A DNA stretch of 64,000 nucleotides from Nautilus pompilius (taxonomy: Eukaryota > Mollusca > Cephalopoda > Nautilida > Nautilidae), in assembly GCA_018389105.1 (NCBI GenBank), contig JACATO010000334.1, positions 806,001 to 870,000 on the forward strand. Direction: 5' to 3'. Both the position numbers and the translations under genes were made by a program. Of the stretch, positions 14,887 to 28,265 are shown in pieces (positions within the stretch are counted from its first letter, which is position 1; every line of letters begins with the position of its first letter). The notes under the pieces were generated by a model. It was not told the DNA's origin. It ran no database searches and worked only from the letters and a program-made list of their open reading frames with translations.

Positions 14887-14985
14887 TGACGTCAGTACAG
14901 AGAGGGAGAGATGACGTCAGTACAGAGGGGGAGAGATGACGTCAGTACAGAGAGAGAGATGACGTCAGTACAGAGCGAGAGAGAG
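14887..14985 (+). repeat. CRE-bearing minisatellite, 4 copies
   Basis: Four units of about 23-25 bp, each holding ATGACGTCAGTACAGAG followed by GA-rich filler. Perfect TGACGTCA palindromes start at 14887, 14912, 14937 and 14960. TGACGTCA is the full CREB/ATF binding consensus. The array lies 1.05 kb upstream of the transporter start-codon exon. Confidence 0.95.
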
Positions 14986-15640
14986 AGAGAGAGCATTCAG
15001 TAAATGACATACCTTTCTAAACTCATTTGCATAGTTTTGGCTTTTGATATTTGTGTACCCTGTCTGAATGGGAAGTTTAGGATGATACGAATATTTTGTT
15101 GTTGAAATTCATGTTCATGCTGTTCCCCAATAATAATAATAATAATAATATAATAATAATATAGAGCAGAGATATTTTAGCTGTGATTTTGTTAATTATT
15201 CGAGAGGTGGTATACAAGTTAGCAACGAGGTTTCTCGAATAATCTTTGTGTTCACTGTCAGATTTACTTAAAATCTCAATGTCCTGACCTGACCGAATGA
15301 TTCACCGACTGTTATCTGATTTCATCAACTCCGTTGTATACACATGAAATTTAAAATTATGCTCAGCCCCTGCGACATCGGATCTCTAAGAGATACAATG
15401 ATGGGTGCGGCGGCGTAATAACAGTTGCCGCACCTTTTTCTCATTTTTCTAACGTTCAGTAATAATATGTTATTAGTTGCCGGATCCCCTGAGGATGTCA
15501 GTAAGTTTTAGCTGGCGTACTTCAAATAGAAACAAACCGACTCGGATAGCCTTGTGTATTATCTTATTTATATCGGCCATCATGCCTGCCCTCACCTGCG
15601 GACATCGTCATAGCAACGGGAAATGTACATTAAAAAATTA

Positions 15641-15642
<2 letters not shown>

Positions 15643-15681
<39 letters not shown>

Positions 15682-15700
15682 TATTATTATTGTTGTTGTT
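15643..15700 (+). repeat. (TTA)n / (TTG)n microsatellite
   Basis: Trinucleotide run of TTA grading into TTG, about 300 bp upstream of the transporter 5' region. Another (AAT)n lies at 15130-15162. Confidence 0.95.
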
Positions 15701-15839
15701 GTTTAACACATTCAACAGGAGCTCACTTTTACTGTTATTATTCAAACTTTTTTTTTTAAATATTATTTGAGGACCACAGAGAGGGAAATATGAGTTTGTG
15801 AGTTGATGCAACAACGTGCTGCCTGCCGGTGGTGGTTTG

Positions 15840-16037
15840 TGAAATGTGATAAGCCACGCGACGACGCTTGGTCATAAATGGGTTAGCTAGCACTTGTCGA
15901 GAAGCGCAGGTTTTGTTTATAAGACTCACACAAGCAGCTTTGGGCCACCGTCGGCTGGCTGGTGCTACTACTACCTACCGTACGTTTCTTCCCTTGCAGA
16001 CGGCTGTGCAACTCTTTAGTACCCAGGCGCTGAAACA
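15840..16037 (+). promoter_or_regulatory. 5' region and probable 5'UTR splice acceptor of the transporter gene
   Basis: A pyrimidine-rich stretch ending in TTGCAG at 15999 directly precedes the start-codon exon, so the ATG at 16038 probably sits in an exon beginning near 16000 that is spliced to an unseen upstream 5'UTR exon. The start context is AAACAATGG, a good Kozak match with A at -3 and G at +4. Just upstream are a GATA-type TGATAAG (about 15848) and a TATA-like TTTATAAG (about 15914), so a promoter immediately upstream is an alternative. No transcript data can be seen. Confidence 0.45.
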
Positions 16038-16113
16038 ATGGGCGAGTCGGCGAAGATGAAGAAGAACGTGGGTCTTCTCTCGGGCATCATGCTCATCGTG
16101 GGCACCATGATTG
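16038..16113 (+). CDS. SLC7A9-like: SLC7A9-like coding exon 1
   Basis: Encodes the start methionine, a short basic N-terminus and TM1 up to VGTMIG. It begins with ATG in good context and ends with phase 1 at a GTAGGT donor. The next exon completes Gly26. The N-terminus is short for the family (about ten residues before TM1), compared with roughly thirty in vertebrate b(0,+)AT. Confidence 0.9.
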
Positions 16114-19100
16114 GTAGGTCCTTCCTTTTTTTTTATTGCTGTGCAGTTAACTTGAGTCCCGACTCCTCACACGCGCGCGCGCAGAGTGTTCACTTTCCGT
16201 TCGGCCTGTAGAGGGTTAATCAACCGAAGCTTAGGCTCCGTCGGGTTGGAGGATGAGAGGAAGAGAGGGAGAGATGGAGCATCAGCAACGGTCGTCTAGT
16301 GACCCAAGAAACTCAGGCCGTATTCCAGCGCAAGACGTCGGTCAGGTTACCTCGGCCTTCAGGTGCAGTTCACGGGGGCTGAGTCAGTGAGTACTTGCTG
16401 CTGAAGCCGACTCTCACCGTGTACATGCGGTGGGCGGATAAAAGGCCCCTGGGAGCCCTAACACCGTTTGCTTGTCCCGTGCTCTGCTGCTGCGGCGGCG
16501 GCGGCGCGCGCGCGCCATGACCCCCCCCCCGAGAATGTCGGCGCGAAGAGACGAGATTTGAAGTTTGACCTCTGCGCTTCAGAAGATGCGGTGGTGGTGG
16601 TGGTGGGGGGGGGGGATTCAAAAGCAGATTGGCCAGGCGGCTTGAATCAGTGCTTGGTACAAATTCGCCGGAAGTCAGTCGGCTGAAGATGACGAGTAAC
16701 GATACACTTCATGAATCACGGGATTAGAACCGCGCGCGGGCGCGCCGACCCCCACTCCCCCTGGCGGGTGCGCTCCAAGAGAATAACGGACGCCATGTCA
16801 CGCGGTGTTTGCGATATTTCGATGTTTCTTTTAATAATATGATCACTGGTGAGCTGCCTCTTCCTTTAGCGATAGCAATATTAAAAGTCTGCTACTGTGA
16901 TAATAATATATATAAGTATGGCGGCGGATTAGCGCGTTGGTTACCATGGTTTCTGCTGCTGTTGTTGGAGGCAATAACTCTATAGCAACAGGGCAGCTTT
17001 TTGTCTATCGCAGCACAAAAAAAAGAGAAAAGAAACACAGAACAGTTTGTTTTTTTTTTTTAATTTGTTACGGAATTAGTAATGATGGTTGGTTGGTATG
17101 GTAGTCGTGTCGCCTGGCACACTACAGGTGCACCGCTAACCTTAAGCGGTTATGGGGGCGACTTTCATACTTTTTCCTGCGCTTGCTGTGTGTGCGTGGG
17201 GGGGAGGGGGGATTATTAACCCTGTACCCACTGAAGTTGCTGCTAAATCGCGACAGCTGCCGATATCTCAGGGTGAAGACACCGCCAAGTTGATGGCTTC
17301 AGCCTAAAAAGGCCAAATCTGCTACAAAAGTTTGGAGGATGCATAAGAGGGTGGTGACATTTCTAAGGAAAACTTGTAAGATGTCATCCAGGTTCTCTGA
17401 AGAGATCTCTTCTTTTCTTCCAGTACACACACACACACACACACACACACAAATAACCGGGCACGTGGTCTGCAAAGCGAGGGATAACAGAGGCTGGTGC
17501 TACTTCCTCAGTAACATTTAACCTGCATACCACCACGACCACATCCATCTATCTTCCAGGCCATCACGCCCCTCCTCCCCATCGTCAAAACCAACTGTCT
17601 GTTTGATGACGTTGTTCATTGGCTTCTTTCCCTTTTCTCCAGACCATGAATACGACGTAGCTGGAATCGGTTTTCCTCTAACCATTGGACCCCCCCATGT
17701 TCTCGGGTTACAACTAGCGTGCGCTTGCATCACCCCATGTGGTTGTGGGCGTCATACAGGTGACCCTGCCACTGGTTCCCAACCTTTTTGGACTCGTGGA
17801 CCTTTTTCTAACACTCAAAAGACCTGCGAACCCTTGCTACACTTCCATAATTGAAAAAAAGTTCAAAGAATAAATTCAGCAAAAATAAATGACATAAATA
17901 AGAGTTTTATTTGAATATATTGACAGTTTTGAGAGAAATTCACCAGGAAAAAACATCTTACACTCATCCTTCAACACATCTTTCTTTCTCAAAATTTAGT
18001 AACCTGGTGTGATGCTTGTTGTTGCGTCTGGCAGCCAGCTTGGAAATTCGTGGCCGTGTATTTGCCAAAGCCAACCTCATGTCATCCTCAACATCCATCC
18101 TGTTCCTTGCCTTTGTTTTGATGTGAACAAGAGTTGAAAATCCAGTCTCGCAGAGATAGGTGGAGGCAAATGGAAGCAGAACTCGGAAGGCAAACATGGT
18201 GACATCGGGATATGACTGATACATAGCACACCAGAACTGACTCAGCTATTTATCATAAAACAGGTCACGTGCCGGGGAATATACTGTATATTATATCAGG
18301 AAAAAGAATTCTAGTACATTTCATCATACATTTATTGACAAATTATTTTAATGATTTTTCGGGGAACAACATCTGCACATATAGTAAATTCCCAACAGCT
18401 AAACCGAAATCTACTGGGATCAGTGGACTCTACCTCTGATCAGAACAGCTGTGTGGTGTGCCGTGTTGGTGCCCAAATCTGCCTAAAATCGATCTGGCCG
18501 GTGCGCGTCCGGCCGAAGTCACAGTCCAGTCTTTGTACCGTCCTCTGCCCCAAGGTGTCGTGGTCCGAGTCTTTTAGCTGCAGACTTCAATGGCGTTAGC
18601 CAATGGGAGCGCGGCTCGATTGCGTCAGTCCTACTGAGGTAACAGTTCGAGTTCCGACCTTTGTCTCCAACGTGTATTGTCCGTGTTTCTATGAGAGTGG
18701 CAGAGCGACAGGAAGCCGGGGGGGCTGTGATGCAACCGGAAGTGCCCTGCCGGCCGGCAAATACGGTACATATAAACAAAACGAATACATACACACGAGC
18801 AGTTTCTTGACTGAGTCATACGACAACAATTGAAACTTCCAGGGCTCCGTGACCCCACCACTGATTTAGATTTACTAGCAACCCTAATATCCAAAACATC
18901 ATCACATCTATTCCCTATTTCACCAGGCTCAAGTGCTGTGAATGCCATAAAAGATCCACAACGATCTGTGTTTAAGAAGTGTCCTTTTCGAAACGTGGGA
19001 AGTTCTTTAAGCAAACAGGTCATCGAAGTGCGTTGCATGGAGTCCGTGACGAAACAATGGTCGAGAAACTGAGACACAGGATGGAAGATCGTTGTCACGA

Positions 19101-22100
19101 CTTATTAGAGCTTGACTACCATTATATCTCTTTTGTGGGTGTCAAGGTGGAAAACAGGAAGCAGAAAGAAAACATTTAACATCTATATACTTTTTCCTCT
19201 TGTGTTTGCTTGGTTTTATGTCTGGTGTTTAACTAGATGTATGCATTAACAAATTACAATTCTGAAATAATTCTAAATAAGTAGACATACACCTAATTAT
19301 CCAAGTCGTTGTGTTTGAAAATGTCATTTTAGCCTTTTGAATAATCAGTGTCAGTCAACTGCATAGTTAGTGATGGCGCCTCACCTGTTTTGCCATAGAA
19401 TGTGGTATCTTTTACATCAGCCATTTTTAGTACAAAAGAATACCTAACGACAATAAAATTTCTCATTTTAAAAAGAAAACTAATATATATTATTTTTTTT
19501 TAATGTGTACTTTTCTGCTATGAAGACAGAACAGTTACAGAACACAATTTCGCGTCAGCGTGTGCCATCTTTGGTCAACTGTAACATGGGTTTTCTTAAA
19601 TAAACATTTTTGGTTGTGTAAATGACATTAAAATAGAATTTTGAAAGGACCATTTCTTCACCTGTATATTATTCTTTCTGTTTTGTTTTTTTAATTATTT
19701 TACACCTCACGAATAAAAGGTGCGAGCCAATTGTTAATTAGTCTATCGGGCCCTCTACCAAGATCGCTAGGCTTCAGGACGAAGCGGACGACTTTCTGTA
19801 ATACAATTTCTCGCTCAGCTTCGGGTATAAAAAGTCAAACTGTTTTGTGATGGCTGGTTAGAAATCATGGGGGGGGGGGACAGAATAATTCACCATCCTG
19901 CTCCGCCTGGCTAACGAACAAAAGATAGAGACCCCGCTTCAGTTACGAAACTGCGGTCAGGGGTAGGTCTGATCAGTTTCGGGCTCATATTTCACATATC
20001 ATGCGGGTGAGAAAATGTGAGAGGTTATATAATGCAAGCTCGGTTGTTCTTCTCGAGCAGTTTTGAATTAAAGAAAAAAACAAACAAACGACATTTATAA
20101 GAGCTGCTTCACCTAATTTTGTTTTGTGATCAAGACAACACCAATATCTATTTTTGGTCAGTAATTGTGGTAGTTTTTTTAATAACCGAACCTCTCTGTT
20201 GTCATCATTAAAGTGGCACTATTCACAAACGGACAGAATGGTAACCATCTGCTGCCGCGTTCTCTGTTTCTCTCTACAATAACAGCCATGGTTTAAAGCT
20301 GTACGAAGTTTCCTTCTGGCAATGATCAAAAAAGTTTCCCATAATGCATCTTTAGCGGAACTTAGGCAGCTCTGCAGTTGCTGATGATGATCATGGCTGC
20401 TACTGCAAGGATACTATAAAAAAAATGAGAAAAGATTACAGCACCATTTAGTTCTGGAAAGTGAAATATTCTGTTTTCTTGGCATTGCATCGTAGTGATG
20501 TTTCCTTTATTAATACACTCTCATTTTAGAAGAAAGTCGTCCTTTTGACTTATTTTTGCTTTATCACTTTATACTTTCATTTGTATATTTTCTCGCTCTT
20601 TCATAAAACAAAGGGGAAGATCATCTTTAGTTTGAAAATGCGTACCTCTGTCTCTTCGTCTGGATACTAAACTGAGCAAGTCCCTTTAAAACAAATGGCT
20701 TCATTTTAAAACCTCATTATCTTGTATAAGACAAACGAAAAAAGAAAACAGTTTTAAACCGGCCTGATAAGCTAACCCAAATCTGCTAATCCCCTTAGAC
20801 TTGTAACATTTAATCAGACCCGCAGAAGTCAGTGATGCTGGAACCCAGCTTCTGTTTTACATGTACCAAGAGAATGAACAGAAAATGAACTCAGCGTGAT
20901 TCTGATTTCATGATAAATTTGACGACAGCAGAACATTTTGTTTGATGCGGAATTTTACTGAGAAAAGAAAGTCGTAGTAATTTACGTGCGCGCGCAAATC
21001 ACTTTGTCCATGTATTTGATAATCCGCCACGCACAAATAGTCCCCAAGATCTTTTGAAGAACGAATCATTGGAAGCTAACACGTGACATTACCTGTTATG
21101 CCGGTTATAATTATTGGAAATACAGTCCACTTACCAGTTATGATTTAAGTTGAAAGCTCTCGAGTTGAACATAGAAATATACGATAGTCGTAAATAGTTA
21201 AAGGTGATCTGTAGAATCTGTTTTCTAAGTATACAATGCTGAGCCAGTGGCACGGTTGAGAAAACTACTTAAAATGGGTTACACTTTAAGGGGAAACAGA
21301 ACCTAAGTAGGGCCCTTGCTTCTGCATACTATATAACTGGGTGAAGTCGGCTAACACTTCTCGTAAGGTTTTATTTCTTACCGAAATAAGCCCTGGTACT
21401 ATGGTACCAGCCCTGCCACGCGCCGCTCAGCTTTAAACGTAATAAACTTCATATATTCTATTTTACATTAAGCTTTCTGCCGCCAGGTGTGGCGAGTGTA
21501 CTCTCGGCGACCTCGAGATCTGGAGGACATCTTCGGAGGAGGGAGCTAGAAAGGGCCTAGCTGCGGGAAATTGCCGAACCAAATCTGGGTCCCCTCATCC
21601 ACGGCCATCATCGGCGATAGTGTATCCAAGCCTACTGTTCTCCCGCTTAGTCCGGTCAGGTTAACTGAGCTAGCAGGGTGAAGCGTTCGTCGATCTGCCT
21701 TAAAAATTCTGATTGAGCTCGATCGGCATCTACTGCATTTGTTTCCTAGCAGTTGGCCGATGACTTTCCTTTATGCGCTTGCGTTTTAACTGTCTTCTGG
21801 CCATGCTGCTTGCAATCTTCAAACCGACGGCCTCGAAAGGCTCGCGAGGAATAAATCAATGCTGCCCTTCATTCCCAGCTGACCTTGAGCTCTAACGAAT
21901 TTTCTTTCTCAGATAAGATTAGATTTCGTTTATTTATATCCGTATTTGTTAAAGGGCTTCTCCGACATATTTTCGCTTGTTTCTTAAATTGCCCGTATAT
22001 GTGGCGTGCATCTTTACCAAGACTGGCTGCACGTGAAGCTTTAACATATCCGATGAACAGAGATTCGGAGGGACGAAGATTTTTAAAAATTTGTATGAAG

Positions 22101-25100
22101 CTCCCTCTTGCCAATAAACGCTCGTGAGGGGGGAGGGGTCTTTATCAGAAAAATCCTGCTTTATTTACAGTACTGGAAATAATTATGGAAGCACATGCGG
22201 GATCTGCACAGGTAAGGAGTATTTGCACCTGAGAGACGTGTATAATACATCCATAATGCGCTATTAGACAATATATAAACAAAATGATACATTGTACAGT
22301 GCATTAATGTTTGGTATATGAGCCCTTTGCTTTATATAGAGCGGGACACCTTGCTCTCGGGCTCCCTCTCTGTTTCCGTTTGACATTTTAGCGGGTCATA
22401 TAACCCTTATGGCCTCGATGGTGTCTAGGAAGGTCAAGGCGTCTTTGTGAGGGTCCACCAGCCTCTTTACGTTCCAGGTGATTTTTCACCACATTGTCTG
22501 TATGTCTGGGGTATGGCGCAGGTGAATGTAGCTACCAAGCGATCATTTATTTGAATGTGTTTAGTCTCACCAGCATGTGAACTTTTTAGCGCAGTTAGTA
22601 GTTTTCCGTGAACTTATTGTTTGTTTTAAATGGGTGCATCTTGGCCCTAAGGGGTTAAGGCTTTTATAGTTTAGGAAGAAATGTGTTGGTTGGGGTTGGA
22701 ACGTTTGATGCAAATTTTTGCAGAATCGTTGGCGTGTTTGAAGACGAACCCAAGCGAGATATTTCCCGACGGGTTGGCAAGACGGATGAAAATTTGCCTA
22801 TTCCTTTCGCAGCACACACCTTCCGTTTTATGCAAATCCCCGTGGCTGGCTCCCTGCTCTGGCTTGCCGAGTTCCAACTCGGACTCATCTGTAAAGAGAG
22901 CACCTTCCGGTTTGGTCATCCCTCTGTTTCACCTCCGCTGCCAATATTGCCGGCCTAACCATTTGGTTGCCTCTCCTCAGCAAAGATTTTCGAGCAGCCA
23001 CACATCCGCTGATACCACTTTGTGCTGATCTGTATCTTACCGTTTTTTTCCTGAAGAAATGTTAACGTCTGTGCTTACGGCTCTGTGGATTCGCAAGGCC
23101 TCTGCCGGCTCGTCGTCTGTCACGCAAAGAGCATACTCTGGGATATCTGGCATCGCTCGTGAACAGTCTCGGCCTCCTTTCTCGATCCGCCCATTGTCAA
23201 AGTACTAGTCTCACATACAGGTCCTGGACCTTGAAATCAGCCTGCCGCACGGAGTAACCTTCACTAAGACTTTGATTTCTATACACTCGTCAAGTAATAT
23301 TTTCTTTCCAGGAGCCACAGTACTAGTCACACTACAATGATGTGACTCTCTGTACTTCTATAATTTTTCTGCAAGGGATCTAGGGCTATTCCTCAGCGAG
23401 CCGTTTAGCCGCGAGGGTAACAATGGACGATACATGGACGTAATCTATATCGCGCCCATGCTGCACTTTACGGAGGCCATCTACGACTTTCCGTATTGCC
23501 GGGCCCATCATTCCTAATTCGGCCCGTATCCTTCAATGTGCAGCCTCTTCATGATTTTTGGTTCCTCTTCTTTGTTGAGAACCCTGTATCTCTGGGGCAA
23601 TCATTGCCGCACGTCCCCCATTTCTTCGGCGAGCTGGGCGGCCTACATCATGATCTTCAAACCGAGCGAGCTGAGGCTGCAGCTCTTCTGTGGCCTCGTC
23701 CAAGTCTGCGACAGGTACAAAGGCAACCGCAGGCATCAGTTTTGCACTCCACGCAAAATCACACATCGTTGTTCCACCCGAGGGACGGCTGCAGTTCTCA
23801 TAAATGGGTTTTCATACTTTGATTAAGATGAAGAAAGCCTCTGTTGAGACGCCCATCAGGAAAGGTAACCTTTACTGTGCATTTTAAGAATCACACAAAA
23901 CAGATTCTGGGGGAATTTGAGGCTCAGCCGTTTAATGAGCTGAAAAGTCTTTCGTATGTTTTCCTTTGCCTGTCAGGTAGCAAAGCACAAGATACCAGAT
24001 GAACTCCACCAGATCTTTCTACATTATGACGTATGGCTACGAAGGTAATAGGGGCGTGGGTCGAAATGTTCCGTCAACAGACCCGGTTTTCGGTTCCTTT
24101 GATGCAAGTGGACTCCGTTGGCTGCCAAAAAGTAGTCTCCTGTGCGGACTGGGCCATTGTCAGCGACCAAAAGGTTTTCAACTACACCAAGCCTCGGTCC
24201 CAGCTCTGTAGTTTTCCGGTACAACCAGAGTTTCGAGATTATCTGGGAGCGGAGGAACTACATCGACTCCATTCTTTGCCTCCTCACCATCATTTATTTT
24301 ATTGCCGTGAAATCAGGCAAAGTTACCTGAGCGGCTCGCGACAAACCAAATGTGAGTCCATTAATGGCCTGGGCCGTAGGTTCCAGGTTTTCTGCTGCAA
24401 ACCGCTTCATTTTCGTCACCGTCTTCATCACCTCCACCTTTGCAGCCGAAGCACCACTGGGATGTGTATCGAGTTTTTAGCCTCACATTTTCATCACCTG
24501 TGTGGGTTCTCTCCCTCCCCCTCTCTCGTTCTTCACAACACCAGAACTTCCGCGCTTTGTCGCTACTCGTTTTATCAAAGACGTAGGAGTGGCCGTCCAC
24601 CATCGATTTCTCCTTTCCACGCTCGGTTAAAACATTCTATATTTTAGACAGGTAAGTTACCTGCCATCTGGAAAATACGGACTGCAAAGCTTTGTCTGTG
24701 TAATGGTGGTGAGTGGTAAAGGCCTCTCAATCTACCTTAGGGATAGATCGTGTGGAGTTAAACACGGGCAGTCGGATGGTTACTGTGAGTATCTAAGGGA
24801 TGGCGCAAAAGATAAGGTGGAGCGTTACCGCCTTGATGTTCTCCTCACTGTCTTCCCCGAGGATGTCCGAGCGGGGTAACAGTGTGAACAAGGTACACCT
24901 ACCTCATCCTCGCTTTGCGCGATAAGGCAGATGTGATACGGACGTAGTAGAAAACCACCGGGGAAATACCGTTGAGAATTTTCGCTAATTAAATATGTTA
25001 CGTTTACTTTGCTCCCCATTGTCCTATCAGTCAATCTAAGTCCATACGCCATCGCATTCCTGGCCAACGCGGCGAATTGTCCAATTTCCTTCTGCAAGTG

Positions 25101-26013
25101 TGTCACCTTCTGATTGCTTGCATGACGACAAATCATAGTGTACCATACAACCCATGACTGTCCTTTAGAGTGTTTCAATTCTACACACACGCGCGCGAGT
25201 TGATAATATTATGTGTTATTTGCATTTTATGTCCAGTTTTTTTCTTTTGTTTCCATAATTATTTCCAATATTTTACGTCTCGCGTTCCTCAACCGCTATA
25301 GTGACTCGCCACAGCTCGGGGATAACGTTTGCTGAAAGGGCTCGATTTTCTCACAGGTGCTTCTCTTCTTGGTAAGAAACGTATCTCACCCCACCCCACC
25401 CATTCTGCCCTGTAAGCGTAACAACACAACCGTGGTCGAACCAGGTATGGGCTGTGGGTAGGCAAAACTAATTATGCAGAAACGCTTTATTTCCCAGCGA
25501 CATCACAATCTTAGCAAAGGCGACCGGTGCGAAACTCATTTCTTTCTACTTTATCGCGCACAGCTGTCGCGAATTTTGTTCGACCTCGAATCCCTTTTTC
25601 TCTGATTGGCTAAGTTAAAGACCAGGTTTTCTTGTGACAAGCTCAGTTCTAAAATACCAAACTTCAGAAACAAGGAGGCTCGAAAACTGAAAGTAAGAAA
25701 TAACTACGTCATAGTGGGTTTGCTTTCCTTCTTCTGCTGGCTGCTCTCCATTACTGTTATCAGAAAAGGTAACTCTCACACGGGAACCTAACAATGGCGT
25801 CGGAACATCAGTCTACGGAGTAATTGTTTGAATCTATCTAGTTATTTCGCACGTTCATCTGTTAATTTGCGAGAGGCGACTTAATGAACTGGAAATAAAT
25901 TATGTGCTAAGACTGACGGTAACATCTCTCTCTCTCTCTCTCTCTTCTCTCTCTTCTCTCATCGTTCTCGCTCTCTCTCCATCTCTCTCTCATCTCTCTC
26001 TCCCTCCCTCCCC

Positions 26014-26063
<50 letters not shown>

Positions 26064-26080
26064 CTCTCTCTCCCATCTCC

Positions 26081-26145
<65 letters not shown>

Positions 26146-28212
26146 CCATCTCTCCATCTCTCTCTCCCTCCCCCGAGTGTTTCACCAAGGTGGGCAGTTT
26201 TTTTTCCTTACATAGTTGCTCGACTATTCAAAGAGAAATGTTTGTTCGCCCTCGGTATCCGAGAGCTATGCGAGCTGTTCAGATGTGGGCACCTGTCGAC
26301 TGTTTTAACACTTCCTTCTCGCCCGCGTGGCGCACCAGAAAGAGATCCCTTACTTTTTCTCTCTTTTTTTTTTCTTCTGGTTGATAAAACTGCCCCCCCC
26401 TCCACCTCTTCCTTTCAAGTCAGGTGACGACCATGCGCCAGCTTATCTTACTGCGAATACAACTGTCCCCGACATGGGCCATGTATTTTCTCCTTACAAG
26501 ATGCCCTGAGTCGATACACGCCTTCCACGCCGTAGGGTGCACTTATCTGGGTCTTTGTGCGCAGCAGAGATTTACGCTTCAGAACTTCAGCTCACGTGTT
26601 TTATTTGTCAAACGGAGAAACACAAACACGGTGCCGATGCCATCTGATAGACCAGTGCAGGAAAATATTTGCTGAAATGCATTAATTAGAGCAGATGGTA
26701 TGGTTGATGGGTAGGGTCAGCGAGTTAGCTACTTTTTCCTCTTGAGTTTCCTTTCTGTGGTTATTTTTTGCTATTACATCTCATGGAAAGGGAAACTGGC
26801 GACATTTTTTCCTGGTAATCCTCAGTTAAACAAAACAGAAAACTGATCTTTTTTGGTGGGGGTGGGGTGGTGCAATTTTGGGAGCTTGTGTGTATGGAAG
26901 CTGGGTGGGTTCCCCGACCGGCCGCCTCAGCTGTTTATAAGTGAGGTCTTATTTCGACCTGTATTATTTTTTAGTGTTAGTGTACCTCAGTGATCTTCGC
27001 ACATTACATTCAGCGCGGTTAGCATGTCGTCGTCGAAGACAACGGAATTAATCTGGGTAGGATCCAGGGTAGCTCGTACATCAGTAATCCCTGGTCTAAG
27101 AAGTACCGTCCACCCGGCCGGGGTTTTGTTTGTTTCGGCGTAATCTATTAACCCTTTGCCCGCCGCGGATAAACCGAGCCACGGGTCGGTCAGCGACTCT
27201 GTTACCAAGAGAATTTTTTCAAACTTATTATGCTTAAGTTTCCATCTCCCTCCTCCCCCTAACCGAAAAGAAATCAATGTATGATTCCGAGACCGCTGTT
27301 CGCGGAGCGTCTTGGAGACGGCGATTCAGGGTTAGAAACCGCGGCGTCGGCTTAATATTTCGTAAAGCGGAGGAGGTGGTGGGGCCAACCCTGTTCCATA
27401 AACACGCGGGTATTTGGGAGCGTAAACGACCCGGGCGTAGCCTTGTGGCAGTAACCTGTTTTGAGCTGTTGGTTGGGGTGGATGGCCGTGGGCTCGGGGC
27501 CGAATTCCGTCGGAATCCGGTTCGGTTTTCTCGACCTCCCACCACGAACACGGTTCGTTATCGTTCTTCTGTACCGGTCCGTCCACTTAAGTTTCCGTCG
27601 GGCGCTCGGGTTTCCCGCCCAGAGGGGCTAAGCGGATTAGTTAGGGGGTACTTTCCGCTTAGCCGTCTGCCGGGGCAGCTTGTCCATCATCATCCGGTTC
27701 AGTTGGTGAGTTGGGCGCCAGACTAACGACTCGGGGGCCGTACTAAATAGCTGCCGGTTACCGAAACGGGGTCTGGCTCTTGCGCGCGCCGGAGAGAATA
27801 TCGTTTTCCGGGTTGTCATGGTAACACCGACGCATTTCTGAACTTCACCGCGTTAGCGTCAAATCCTTCAAAGACCGGGGCGTAACTCGGGGGTGGGGGG
27901 GGGAACATTGTGGACCCTGTTGAGCCTTTCAATAGTTCTCTCTCTCTGTACTGACGTCATCTCTCTCTGTACTGACGTCATCTCTCTCTGTACTGACGTC
28001 ATCTCTCTCTCTGTACTGACGTCATCTCTCTCTGTACTGAAGTCATCTCTCTCTCTGTACTGACGTCATCTCTCTCTGTACTGACGTCATCTCTCTCTCT
28101 CTGTACTGACGACATCTCTCTCTCTCTGTACTGACGTCATATCTCTCTCTCTCTGTACTGAGTCATCTCTCTCTCTCTGTACGACGACATCTCTCTCTTG
28201 TTACTGACGTCA

Positions 28213-28265
<53 letters not shown>

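Larger units (their letters stand above)
22168..25273 (-). mobile_element. Composite DNA transposon: Tc1-like ends with Tc1 and FLYWCH/MULE transposase relics
   Basis: Inverted ends share GGAAATAATTATGGAA, at 22175-22190 and in reverse complement at 25251-25266. On both sides the outer sequence ends in TA (22166-22167 and 25274-25275), as Tc1/mariner insertions do. Inside, on the minus strand, two unrelated transposase relics lie end to end: a Tc1-like one (about 23190-22350) and a FLYWCH/MULE-type one (24603-23533). The 3.1-kb length is about twice a normal Tc1 element, which fits a MULE inserted into a Tc1. Mutations between the two ends are mostly transitions, as expected for an old copy. 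Confidence 0.6.

Noticed and set aside
18631-19098. 155-codon minus ORF
   Set aside because: Cys/Ser-rich composition without any motif; likely a shadow frame.
27277-27726. 149-codon plus ORF
   Set aside because: Arg/Gly/Pro-rich in a GC-rich block, with no domain; the opposite strand looks more protein-like.
27935-28262. CRISPR-like regular repeats
   Set aside because: Units are contiguous low-complexity minisatellite copies without unique spacers, in a eukaryotic intron.
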